This document shows, piece by piece, positions 1 through 5,619 of a stretch of 6,698 nucleotides of DNA. The number at the start of each line of letters is the position of its first letter. Position 1 is the first letter of the stretch. A program made the position numbers and the translations under genes. The DNA comes from Thiohalocapsa sp964524185 (lineage in GTDB: Bacteria; Pseudomonadota; Gammaproteobacteria; Chromatiales; Chromatiaceae): the NCBI GenBank assembly GCA_964524185.1, contig CAZGCI010000145.1, forward strand, positions 1 to 6,698, given 5' to 3'. The notes beneath the pieces are model-generated. The model saw only the letters and a program-made list of their open reading frames with translations. It ran no database searches and was not told where the DNA came from.

Positions 1-824
1 ACGAAGAGCTCGACGCCGAAGAGGCCGCGCCCGCCGAGGGCGTCGGTGATGCGCCGGGCGATGTCCTGCGCCTTGGTCAGCGCCGCGGCGGTCATGGGCT
101 GCGGCTGCCAGCTCTCGACGTAGTCGCCCTGCACCTGGCGGTGCCCAACCGGGTCGCAGAACTGCGTTGCAATGTCGCCGCCGCGCGGGCCGCTGCGCAC
201 GGTCAGCAAGGTGATCTCGAAGTCGAATTCCACCACGCCTTCGACGATGACCCTGCCGCGATTGACGCGCCCGCCCGCCAGGGCGTAGTCCCAGGCGGCT
301 TGCAGCTCGCCTGCATCGTTCACGCGCGACTGCCCCTTGCCGGACGAGGACATGACGGGCTTGACGATGCACGGGAAGCCGATGGCCGCGGCCTCGCGTT
401 GCAGCGTGTCGCCATCGTCGGCGAAGGCGTAGGGCGAGGTCGGCAGCCCGAGCTGTTCGGCGGCCAGTCGGCGGATGCCCTCGCGGTTCATGGTGAGCTG
501 CGCGGCGCGGGCGGTGGGGATGACCTCGCAGCGTCCGGCCTGCTCGACCTCGACGAGCACGTCGGTCGCAATGGCTTCGATCTCCGGCACGATGATCGCG
601 GGCCGCTCGGCGTCGATCAGCGCGTGCAGGGCCGCGGGATCGGCCATGTCGATGACCCGTGCGTGATGCGCCACCTGGTGCCCCGGCGCGTTGGCGTAGC
701 GGTCCACGGCGATGACCTCGATGCCGAGGCGCTGCAGCGCGATGATGACTTCCTTGCCGAGCTCGCCGGCACCGAGCAGCATGACGCGGGTGGCGTTGGG
801 GGAGAGCGGTGTGCCGATGCGCAT
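1..824 (-). CDS. purT: Formate-dependent GAR transformylase 2 (PurT), 3'-truncated by the window edge
   Basis: PurT makes formylglycinamide ribonucleotide from glycinamide ribonucleotide, formate and ATP, the folate-independent version of the third step of purine synthesis, in the cytosol. My translation of the minus strand gives 274 complete codons and matches E. coli PurT (392 aa) throughout. It shows an N-terminal Rossmann-like segment with GAGELGKE at residues 18-25, the substrate-binding VPEIEAIATD at 79-88, and the ATP-grasp lysine in CIVKP (K155) followed by the SSSGKGQ loop at 159-165. Further on come VEGVVEFDFEITLL and the GHRQ..GDY..SWQPQ stretch. The window ends at GLFGVELFV, just before the expected Mg-binding EVSPRPHDTG region, so about 30% is missing because of the window and not because of a mutation. 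The ATG at 824 is preceded by GGAAG with a 7-nt spacer, and no better in-frame start is visible. It lies downstream of metK on the same strand. Family assignment is very secure. Confidence 0.97.
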   Translation of the reverse strand, partial: MRIGTPLSPNATRVMLLGAGELGKEVIIALQRLGIEVIAVDRYANAPGHQVAHHARVIDMADPAALHALIDAERPAIIVPEIEAIATDVLVEVEQAGRCEVIPTARAAQLTMNREGIRRLAAEQLGLPTSPYAFADDGDTLQREAAAIGFPCIVKPVMSSSGKGQSRVNDAGELQAAWDYALAGGRVNRGRVIVEGVVEFDFEITLLTVRSGPRGGDIATQFCDPVGHRQVQGDYVESWQPQPMTAAALTKAQDIARRITDALGGRGLFGVELF

Positions 825-886
825 GGAGATGCTTCCGGGGTGGCTTGTCGGTGTTCGTTGCTCGGCCGACGATTCACCCGTATCTC

Positions 887-1047
887 TACCCGCCACACAT
901 GGGTTTTCGGCCGCGATGCACGCCGCTCGCACCCGATCGCAGCGTGACGACTCCTCGCCATAGTGGTGACTATGACTCGTCGCCGTGCCTTGCGCTCTGG
1001 CACGAGAGGCGCACCTCGCTTTCCCGAAAACCCATGCGCGACGGGTA
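887..1047 (-). other. Inverted-repeat-bounded element: candidate structured RNA/purT leader, or MITE
   Basis: Positions 887..910 and 1024..1047 are complementary over 24 nt. The innermost 13 (CATGGGTTTTCGG at 898..910 against CCGAAAACCCATG at 1024..1036) are perfect. The other 11 contain three mismatches (893/1041, 895/1039, 897/1037), and each becomes a G-U pair only if the minus strand is transcribed, which is the direction of metK and purT. Inside are an ACTATG/CATAGT hairpin with a 4-nt loop (959..974), enclosed by a GACGA/TCGTC pair (946..950 with 977..981). A CGTGCC/GGCACG hairpin (984..1004) and a weaker GCGAT/ATCGC pair (913..917 with 936..940) are also present. The 3' arm ends 62 nt before the purT ATG. 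A weak minus-strand promoter (TATACC at 1044..1049, CGAACA 17 bp upstream) would start transcription inside the 5' arm. Both outer ends are TA, so a MITE with a TA target duplication is an alternative. I do not recognise a known RNA class. Confidence 0.6.
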
Positions 1048-1106
1048 TACAACAAGGACGCGGCTGTGTTCGCGGTCGCGCCCCTGGGCTCAAAGTGGGG
1101 CAGGGG

Positions 1107-1129
1107 GGCGCCGGCAGAATGCCGGCGCC
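1107..1129 (-). terminator. GC-rich perfect hairpin after metK, terminator-like but without a U tract
   Basis: Ten bases, GGCGCCGGCA, are followed by a 3-nt loop and the exact reverse complement TGCCGGCGCC, starting 8 nt past the metK stop codon. The stem is perfect and almost all G+C, but the minus-strand sequence after it is C-rich (CCCCTGCCCC) and has no run of T. It may therefore be a 3'-end stabilising or pausing hairpin, or part of a Rho-dependent end, and not a classical intrinsic terminator. Read-through into the downstream element and purT remains possible. Confidence 0.5.
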
Positions 1130-1137
1130 ATGCGGGC

Positions 1138-2307
1138 TTAAAGACCAGCCGCGTCGCGCAGCGCCTCGGCCTTGTCGGTGCGTTCCCAGGTGAACTCCGG
1201 CAGCTCGCGGCCGAAGTGGCCGTAGGCGGCGGTCTTGCGGTAGATGGGTTTCACCAGATCCAGCATCTGAATCAGGCCATAGGGCCGCAGGTCAAAGAAC
1301 TCGCGCACCAGCATGGCGATGCGGTTCTCGTCGATTTTGGCAGTGCCGAAGGTCTCCACGGAGATGGAGGTGGGCTCCGCGACGCCAATGGCGTAGGACA
1401 CCTGGATCTCGCAGCGGTCCGCGAGGCCGGCAGCAACGATGTTCTTGGCGACATAGCGCCCCGCGTAGGTTGCGGAGCGGTCGACCTTGGACGGATCCTT
1501 GCCGGAGAAGGCGCCGCCGCCGTGGCGGGCCATGCCGCCGTAGGTGTCGACGATGATCTTGCGGCCGGTGAGGCCGCAATCCCCCACGGGGCCGCCGATG
1601 ACGAAGCTACCCGTGGGGTTGATGTGGATCTTGGTGTCGCTGTGGATCCACTCTGCAGGGATCACGGGCATGATGATGTTCTCCATCACCGCCTCATGGA
1701 TGTGTTTCTGGTCCACGTCCGGGTCGTGCTGGGTGGACAGAACCAGCGCGTCCACGCCCACCACTTCGCCGTCGCGATAGCGCATGGTGACCTGGCTCTT
1801 GGCGTCCGGACGCAGCCAGGGCAGCACGTGGCTCTTGCGCATCTCGGACTGGCGTTCCACCAGGCGATGCGCAAAGGTGATGGGGGCGGGCATCAGCACA
1901 TCGGTCTCGTTGGTGGCGTAGCCGAACATCAGGCCCTGGTCGCCAGCGCCCTGCTCTTCAGGGCTCTTACGATTGACGCCTTGCGCAATGTCGGTGGACT
2001 GCTTGCCGATGAGCGACATGACGGCGCAGGTGTTGCCGTCGAAGCCAACATCCGAGCTGCTATAGCCGATGTCGTTGACCACCTGGCGCACCACCGTGTC
2101 GAAATCCACCCAGTGATTGGTGGTGATCTCACCGGCGACGATCACGGCGCCCGTCTTGATCATGGTCTCGCAGGCCACGCGGGCGGCGTCGGGATTGGGG
2201 TCGTTGGTGAGGATGTCGTCGAGGATGGCGTCGGAAATCTGGTCCGCCACCTTGTCGGGATGGCCTTCGGACACGGACTCGGAGGTGAAGAGCAGTTCGT
2301 TTGACAT
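1138..2307 (-). CDS. metK: S-adenosylmethionine synthetase (methionine adenosyltransferase)
   Basis: MetK condenses methionine and ATP into S-adenosylmethionine with release of phosphate and pyrophosphate; it is a cytosolic homotetramer that supplies methyl groups. The 389-residue product matches the usual length (E. coli 384). The N-terminal LFTSESVSEGHPDK is at residues 6-19, with the ATP-contacting His16 and Asp18. Signature GAGDQG is at 120-125 and the glycine-rich phosphate loop GGGAFSGKD at 263-271, followed by KVDRS. VAKNIVAAGLADRCEIQVSYAIG and the C-terminal FGRELPEFTWERTDKAEALR are also typical. There is no frameshift or missing catalytic residue. The ATG at 2307 is fixed by the family's N-terminus, and no in-frame start lies just upstream. 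No Shine-Dalgarno motif is visible in the 12 nt before it. It is divergent from the peroxiredoxin-like gene and upstream of purT. The usual gammaproteobacterial partners (ahcY, metF) are not next to it here. Confidence 0.98.
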   Translation of the reverse strand: MSNELLFTSESVSEGHPDKVADQISDAILDDILTNDPNPDAARVACETMIKTGAVIVAGEITTNHWVDFDTVVRQVVNDIGYSSSDVGFDGNTCAVMSLIGKQSTDIAQGVNRKSPEEQGAGDQGLMFGYATNETDVLMPAPITFAHRLVERQSEMRKSHVLPWLRPDAKSQVTMRYRDGEVVGVDALVLSTQHDPDVDQKHIHEAVMENIIMPVIPAEWIHSDTKIHINPTGSFVIGGPVGDCGLTGRKIIVDTYGGMARHGGGAFSGKDPSKVDRSATYAGRYVAKNIVAAGLADRCEIQVSYAIGVAEPTSISVETFGTAKIDENRIAMLVREFFDLRPYGLIQMLDLVKPIYRKTAAYGHFGRELPEFTWERTDKAEALRDAAGL

Positions 2308-2319
2308 AGCGATGTGAGG

Positions 2320-2333
2320 GCGCCCCCAGGCGC
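2320..2333 (-). promoter_or_regulatory. Small hairpin in the metK leader, covering the position expected for its RBS
   Basis: On the minus strand GCGCC-TGGG-GGCGC forms a 5-bp all-G/C stem with a 4-nt loop, ending 12 nt before the metK ATG. The only purine run that could act as a ribosome-binding site (GGGGG) lies within this loop and 3' arm, and the 12 nt between hairpin and ATG (CCTCACATCGCT) have no Shine-Dalgarno character. The hairpin could influence translation; this is inferred from sequence only. Confidence 0.35.
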
Positions 2334-2360
2334 TCTTGTGTTGCTGAAAGGGAGGTGAGT

Positions 2361-2399
2361 CAGGGCTTGCCGCGTGGGAATACGGCGATCAAGGCCCTG
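2361..2399 (-). promoter_or_regulatory. Stem-loop in the 5' leader of metK
   Basis: In minus-strand RNA, CAGGGC at the 5' end pairs with GCCCTG at the 3' end. After a single bulged C a UU/AA step continues the helix, then a 4-nt bulge and an inner GCCG/CGGC stem with a 10-nt loop. It begins at about the start site expected from the promoter at 2401..2427. It lacks the features I know for the SAM-I or SAM-II riboswitches, so I only call it a structured leader. It may be a chance structure in GC-rich DNA. Confidence 0.3.
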
Positions 2400-2400
2400 C

Positions 2401-2427
2401 ATCATAAACGAGCCCGGAAGCGATTAA
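2401..2427 (-). promoter_or_regulatory. Candidate sigma-70-type promoter for metK
   Basis: Minus-strand TATGAT (2401..2406) matches the -10 consensus in 5 of 6 positions and sits in an unusually AT-rich patch of the divergent region. A poorer -35 candidate, TTAATC (2422..2427), lies 15 bp upstream, which is shorter than the ideal 17. Transcription would start about 87 nt before the metK ATG, giving a leader long enough for the two hairpins described. Confidence 0.4.
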
Positions 2428-2512
2428 CAGGCAGCGCGGCGTTTCCTAGGGTTCCCATGGGCGGTCGTTCCGGTACCATGCGGAGTCTTTTCCCAGCTGC
2501 ATCTGCGCACTT

Positions 2513-2518
2513 AGGAGG
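2513..2518 (+). promoter_or_regulatory. Ribosome-binding site AGGAGG that decides the start of the peroxiredoxin-like gene
   Basis: A full AGGAGG precedes two adjacent in-frame starts, GTG at 2521 and ATG at 2524. The spacer is only 2 nt to the GTG but 5 nt to the ATG, so ATG at 2524 is the likelier start. The two choices differ by one residue. Confidence 0.8.
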
Positions 2519-2523
2519 CCGTG

Positions 2524-3081
2524 ATGGTATCCCTCGAAACCCCCGTCTGCGACTTCGGCCAACCCGCACCCGATTTTTCCCTGCCCGGCGTCGACGGCAA
2601 GACCTGGACTCGGGCCATGTGCCAGGGTCCGAACGGACTCCTGGTCATGTTCATCTGCAACCACTGCCCGTACGTGCAGGCGGTGCGGGAGCGGATCGTT
2701 CGCGATGCGCGTGAGCTCGCGGCGCTCGGCATCGGCTCCGTGGCCGTGATGTCCAACGATCCTGCCGACTATCCGGAGGACTCCTTCGAGAACATGCAAA
2801 AGGTGTCAGCGGAGCTCGACTTCCCCTTCCCCTACCTGCTCGATGAGACCCAGGAAGTCGCCAAGGCCTACGGTGCCGTTTGCACCCCAGATTTCTTCGG
2901 CTACAACGCAGACCTTGAGCTCCAGTACCGCGGCCGGCTAGATGAGAGCCGCAAGGAGACGGCGCCACCCGACGTGCGCCGGGATCTCTTTTTGGGCATG
3001 AAGCAGGTCGCCGAGACCGGGCATGGTCCCGCGGAGCAGATCCCGAGTGTCGGCTGTTCCATCAAGTGGCGCAACGGTTGA
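2524..3081 (+). CDS. Thioredoxin-fold peroxiredoxin-like protein (PRX-like 1/AhpC-TSA type, CxxC)
   Basis: This 185-residue protein has the layout of the peroxiredoxin-like 1 family: APDFSLPGVDG at residues 15-25, then a redox CNHCPYV motif with Cys45 and Cys48 after the first core strand. NDP..YPEDSFENM follows at about 78-91, then the thioredoxin-fold TP (cis-proline, Pro122) in GAVCTPDFFGYN. The C-terminal PSVGCSIKW, with a conserved third cysteine at 178, is a hallmark of the group. These features suggest a cytosolic thiol-disulfide reductase or peroxidase; no signal peptide or membrane segment is visible. True peroxiredoxins use a single peroxidatic Cys, so the CxxC points to thioredoxin-like chemistry, and the substrate is unknown. 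It has a strong RBS, stands alone between divergent metK and tkt, and ends 6 nt before a strong hairpin, so it is probably monocistronic. The family call is firm; the biological role is not established. Confidence 0.88.
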   Translation: MVSLETPVCDFGQPAPDFSLPGVDGKTWTRAMCQGPNGLLVMFICNHCPYVQAVRERIVRDARELAALGIGSVAVMSNDPADYPEDSFENMQKVSAELDFPFPYLLDETQEVAKAYGAVCTPDFFGYNADLELQYRGRLDESRKETAPPDVRRDLFLGMKQVAETGHGPAEQIPSVGCSIKWRNG

Positions 3082-3087
3082 AGTACT

Positions 3088-3124
3088 GCCGGGACTGGCG
3101 GGTCGCCTGGCCCGCCGTCCCGGC
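3088..3124 (+). terminator. Strong bulged hairpin ending the peroxiredoxin-like transcript
   Basis: GCCGGGAC, a bulged T and GGCGGG pair with CCCGCC and GTCCCGGC around an 8-nt loop, giving 14 base pairs interrupted by one bulge. It begins 6 nt after the TGA stop. No T-run follows, so termination efficiency cannot be judged, but its position and stability fit a transcript 3' end. Confidence 0.55.
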
Positions 3125-3143
3125 CGGTGCGTCTGCCGGTGCG
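3123..3143 (+). repeat. 9-bp direct repeat GCCGGTGCG, period 12 bp
   Basis: GCCGGTGCG occurs at 3123..3131 and again at 3135..3143, separated by TCT. The first copy overlaps the last two bases of the preceding hairpin by position. Closely spaced repeats next to a dyad and an AT-rich patch are typical of regulator-binding regions, but no regulator can be named. Confidence 0.6.
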
Positions 3144-3167
3144 GTTCGACTTGCTTAAAGTCGACCG
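3142..3167 (+). promoter_or_regulatory. Dyad TCGACTT-N5-AAGTCGA, operator-like
   Basis: The arms TCGACTT (3146..3152) and AAGTCGA (3158..3164) are perfect inverted repeats around GCTTA. Allowing a single bulged T, the dyad extends to CGG/CCG. It overlaps the possible -35 hexamer of the promoter-like sequence to its right, which would suit an operator. A short transcript hairpin is the alternative; no T-run follows, only AAATCC. Confidence 0.45.
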
Positions 3168-3180
3168 AAATCCTTAATAT
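3151..3180 (+). promoter_or_regulatory. Promoter-like sequence in an AT-rich patch, far upstream of tkt
   Basis: TTGCTT (3151..3156) and TAATAT (3175..3180), 18 bp apart, each match the sigma-70 consensus only partly (3/6 and 4/6). They lie in the most AT-rich stretch of this intergenic region (about 3168..3198). If used for tkt it would give a leader of more than 400 nt; otherwise it could drive a small RNA. Confidence 0.3.
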
Positions 3181-3192
3181 TAGAAAGTTATG

Positions 3193-3592
3193 AAGATTGC
3201 GTCGCGCGCCGCGGTGTCCGGTTCTGGCTTAACCGGGCTGGCTGCGCAAGAATAGGCGCCCGCTGCGCGCACCGCGATTCGGCGGCACCACTCGCCACGC
3301 GTCGTAAGGCTCGTGCTGTGCTGACGCCCCTGCGCCCGTCGTGCCCGCGCACGCTGGGCGGCCAGCCGCAGATACCGTTCATCGGCCGGGCCGCCGCCGG
3401 CTTCTGCATCGGCGCCACCCAGTGCATGTTCAGCGCAGCCCCGAGGTCCATTGCCGCTCACCACGAAGATTGCCCTCAGGCTGCGTAGTCAAACGCGCAG
3501 CCGCAGCGATACACGCATCGGCGGTCAGTGCACCGGCGGCCGTCCCGCACGGGTGATCGAATCGCCTAACAGCCCGCATCGATAAACCGACC
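3193..3592. other. About 400 bp without a convincing gene upstream of tkt
   Basis: No open frame here has both a ribosome-binding site and a recognisable protein. Visible items are a perfect CCGGTT/AACCGG hairpin with a 7-nt loop at 3218..3236 and an open stretch on the plus strand whose translation includes IPFIGRAAAG (3372..3401) before a TAG at 3486. A weak GATAAA -10-like hexamer sits at 3581..3586. The region could be a long tkt leader, a small RNA locus or decayed coding sequence; the sequence alone does not decide. Confidence 0.5.
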
Positions 3593-3606
3593 GAGGAGAG
3601 ATCCTG

Positions 3607-5619
3607 ATGTCCGCACGCAAAGAACTCGCGAACGCCATCCGCGCGCTCAGCATGGATGCTGTCCAAAAGGCCAAGTCCGGGCATCCGGGCGCACCCATGG
3701 GCATGGCCGACATCGCCGAAGTGCTCTGGAATGACTTCATGCAGCACAACCCGGCGAATCCCGATTGGGCGGATCGCGATCGCTTCGTGCTCTCCAACGG
3801 ACATGGGTCGATGCTGCTTTACTCCCTGCTGCATTTGACCGGCTATGACCTCCCCCTGGATGAGCTGAAGCAGTTTCGCCAGCTCCACTCCAAGACGCCG
3901 GGCCATCCCGAGTACGGCTACGCCCCGGGCATTGAGACCACCACCGGCCCGCTCGGGCAGGGCATCAGCAACGGCGTTGGCATGGCGCTGGCCGAGAAGG
4001 TGCTGGCCGCCCAGTTCAATAAGCCGGGGCATGAGATCGTCGACCACTACACCTATGTCTTCCTCGGCGACGGCTGCCTGATGGAGGGCATCTCCCATGA
4101 GGCCTGCTCACTCGCGGGTGCCCTCGGGCTCGGCAAGCTGATCGCCTTCTACGACGACAACAACATCTCCATCGACGGCGAGGTGCGGGGCCACGGCGAC
4201 GTGCCGGCTTGGTTCCTGGACGATACGCCGAAGCGCTTCGATGCCTACAACTGGCACGTCATTCCCGAGGTGGACGGCCATGACCCTGAGGCCGTCAAGG
4301 CGGCCATTGAGGAGGCCCAGGCTGTCTCGGACAAGCCATCTCTCATTTGCTGCCAGACCATCATCGGCTACGGCTCGCCCAACAAGCAGGGCAAGGAAGA
4401 GTGCCACGGCGCACCCCTCGGCGAGGACGAGATCGCCCTGACGCGGGAGGCCCTGGGCTGGGGCCACCCTCCCTTTGAGGTGCCGGACGACATCTACCAG
4501 GCATGGGATGCCCGCGAGCGTGGTGCCGTCGCCGAACAGGCCTGGAACGAGAAATTCGCAGCCTACAAGACCGAATTCCCCGCAGAAGCAGCGGAATTCG
4601 AGCGGCGCATGGCGGGCGCGCTGCCCGAAGACTTCGAGGCCAAGGCCGCGGCGTTCATCCGTTCCGTCAACGAGAAGGCGGAGAAGGTCGCCACGCGCAA
4701 GGCATCGCAGAACGCGCTGAACGGCTACGGCCCGATGCTGCCCGAGCTGCTCGGCGGTTCCGCGGATCTGGCCGGTTCCAACCTCACGCTCTGGTCGGGC
4801 GCCAAGGGCATCAAGCCAAATGACGCCAGCGGCAACTATGTGTACTACGGCGTGCGCGAGTTCGGCATGTCCGCGATCATGAACGGCGTCACGCTGCACG
4901 GCGGGTTCAAGCCCTACGGCGCGACCTTCCTGATGTTCATGGAGTACGCACGCAACGCCGTGCGCATGGCGGCGCTGATGAAGATCAACCCGATCTTCGT
5001 CTACACCCATGACTCCATCGGCCTTGGCGAGGACGGTCCCACCCATCAGCCGGTGGAGCAGGTGTCCATCCTCCGCCTGACCCCGCGCATGTCCACCTGG
5101 CGCCCCTGTGACGCGGTGGAAAGCGCCGTCGCCTGGAAGCTCGCACTGCAGCGCACCGGTGGGCCGACGGCCCTGATCTTCTCCCGCCAGGGTGTGCCGC
5201 ACATGCCGCGTGACGAGGACCAAATTCGTGCCATCGAGCGCGGCGCCTACGTGCTGAAGGACTGCGACGGCACCCCGGACGCCATCATCATCGGCACCGG
5301 CACCGAGGTGGAGCTGGCGGTGCAGGCCGCCGAGCAGCTCGCGGGCAAAGGTCGCAAGGTCCGCGTCGTGTCTATGCCGAGCATGGATACCTTCGACGCC
5401 CAGGACGCGGCCTACAAGGAATCCGTCCTGCCCGACGCGGTCAGGGCGCGGGTCGCCGTGGAAGCGGGCGTCTCCAACCTCTGGCCCAAGTACGTCGGCA
5501 TGCACGGCAAGGTGATCGGTGTGGACACCTTCGGCGAATCAGCTCCGGCTGCGGACGTCTACAAGGCGCTGGGCGTCACGGCAGAGGCGGTTGCCGATGC
5601 GGTGAACAGCCTCCTCTGA
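3607..5619 (+). CDS. tkt: Transketolase
   Basis: Transketolase moves two-carbon ketol units between sugar phosphates, using thiamine diphosphate and Mg2+, in the pentose phosphate pathway and the Calvin cycle. The 670-residue product is 7 longer than E. coli TktA (663). Catalytic and cofactor residues are present: His26 in SGHPGAP, His66 in SNGHGS, His100 in PGHPEYG, the GDG metal motif with Asp155, and Asn185 in YDDNNISIDG. His267 follows the insertion noted below. In the pyrimidine and C-terminal domains are Arg364, Asp387, Ser391, catalytic Glu418 in VREFG, His468, Asp476 and His480 in THDSIGLGEDGPTH, then FSRQ and near the end FGESAPA. Residues 196-201 (HGDVPA) are an apparent six-residue insertion relative to TktA. 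ATG 3607 follows AGGAG with an 8-nt spacer and the family N-terminus begins there. gap follows 110 bp downstream, probably co-expressed. An autotrophic (cbb) role cannot be told from a housekeeping one here. Confidence 0.98.
   Translation: MSARKELANAIRALSMDAVQKAKSGHPGAPMGMADIAEVLWNDFMQHNPANPDWADRDRFVLSNGHGSMLLYSLLHLTGYDLPLDELKQFRQLHSKTPGHPEYGYAPGIETTTGPLGQGISNGVGMALAEKVLAAQFNKPGHEIVDHYTYVFLGDGCLMEGISHEACSLAGALGLGKLIAFYDDNNISIDGEVRGHGDVPAWFLDDTPKRFDAYNWHVIPEVDGHDPEAVKAAIEEAQAVSDKPSLICCQTIIGYGSPNKQGKEECHGAPLGEDEIALTREALGWGHPPFEVPDDIYQAWDARERGAVAEQAWNEKFAAYKTEFPAEAAEFERRMAGALPEDFEAKAAAFIRSVNEKAEKVATRKASQNALNGYGPMLPELLGGSADLAGSNLTLWSGAKGIKPNDASGNYVYYGVREFGMSAIMNGVTLHGGFKPYGATFLMFMEYARNAVRMAALMKINPIFVYTHDSIGLGEDGPTHQPVEQVSILRLTPRMSTWRPCDAVESAVAWKLALQRTGGPTALIFSRQGVPHMPRDEDQIRAIERGAYVLKDCDGTPDAIIIGTGTEVELAVQAAEQLAGKGRKVRVVSMPSMDTFDAQDAAYKESVLPDAVRARVAVEAGVSNLWPKYVGMHGKVIGVDTFGESAPAADVYKALGVTAEAVADAVNSLL
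4174..4209 (+). repeat. Diverged 18-bp tandem duplication inside tkt
   Basis: The units 4174..4191 (GACGGCGAGGTGCGGGGC, DGEVRG) and 4192..4209 (CACGGCGACGTGCCGGCT, HGDVPA) are adjacent, in frame and identical at 13 of 18 bases. The second unit coincides with the six extra residues compared with E. coli TktA, so the insertion probably arose by in-frame duplication followed by divergence. Confidence 0.6.

Noticed and set aside
141..947. 268-codon plus-strand open frame
   Set aside because: It is antisense to purT, whose translation on the minus strand is unmistakable.
887..1047. 6S RNA (ssrS) as the identity of the inverted-repeat element
   Set aside because: The length is similar, but an uninterrupted 24-bp closing stem and several side hairpins do not fit the bulged rod with a central bubble, and I do not see the conserved 6S sequence blocks.
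985..2304. 439-codon plus-strand open frame opposite metK
   Set aside because: It is antisense to the full metK gene, has no matching family or ribosome-binding site, and mirrors the codon bias of metK.
2361..2399. Known SAM riboswitch upstream of metK
   Set aside because: The stem-loop is too short for SAM-I, and its loop lacks the conserved bases I would expect for SAM-II or SAM/SAH types; only a generic structured leader can be claimed.
2521..3081. GTG at 2521 as the start of the peroxiredoxin-like gene
   Set aside because: It would leave only 2 nt between AGGAGG and the start codon; the adjacent ATG has a better 5-nt spacing.
3190..3255. 21-codon open frame (ATG AAG ATT GCG ... TAG) after the AT-rich patch, a possible leader peptide
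   Set aside because: Only a weak AGAAAG precedes it, there is no run of regulatory codons, and no attenuator can be drawn around it.
3180..3464. Overlapping minus-strand frames of 94 and 87 codons upstream of tkt
   Set aside because: No ribosome-binding site, an arginine/alanine-rich composition typical of random GC-rich frames, and no recognised motif.
4108..5505. 465-codon open frame on the minus strand opposite tkt
   Set aside because: It lies entirely antisense to a well-conserved transketolase gene. Its translation is rich in His, Arg, Gly and Val with no recognisable domain, as expected from the complement of GC-rich coding DNA.
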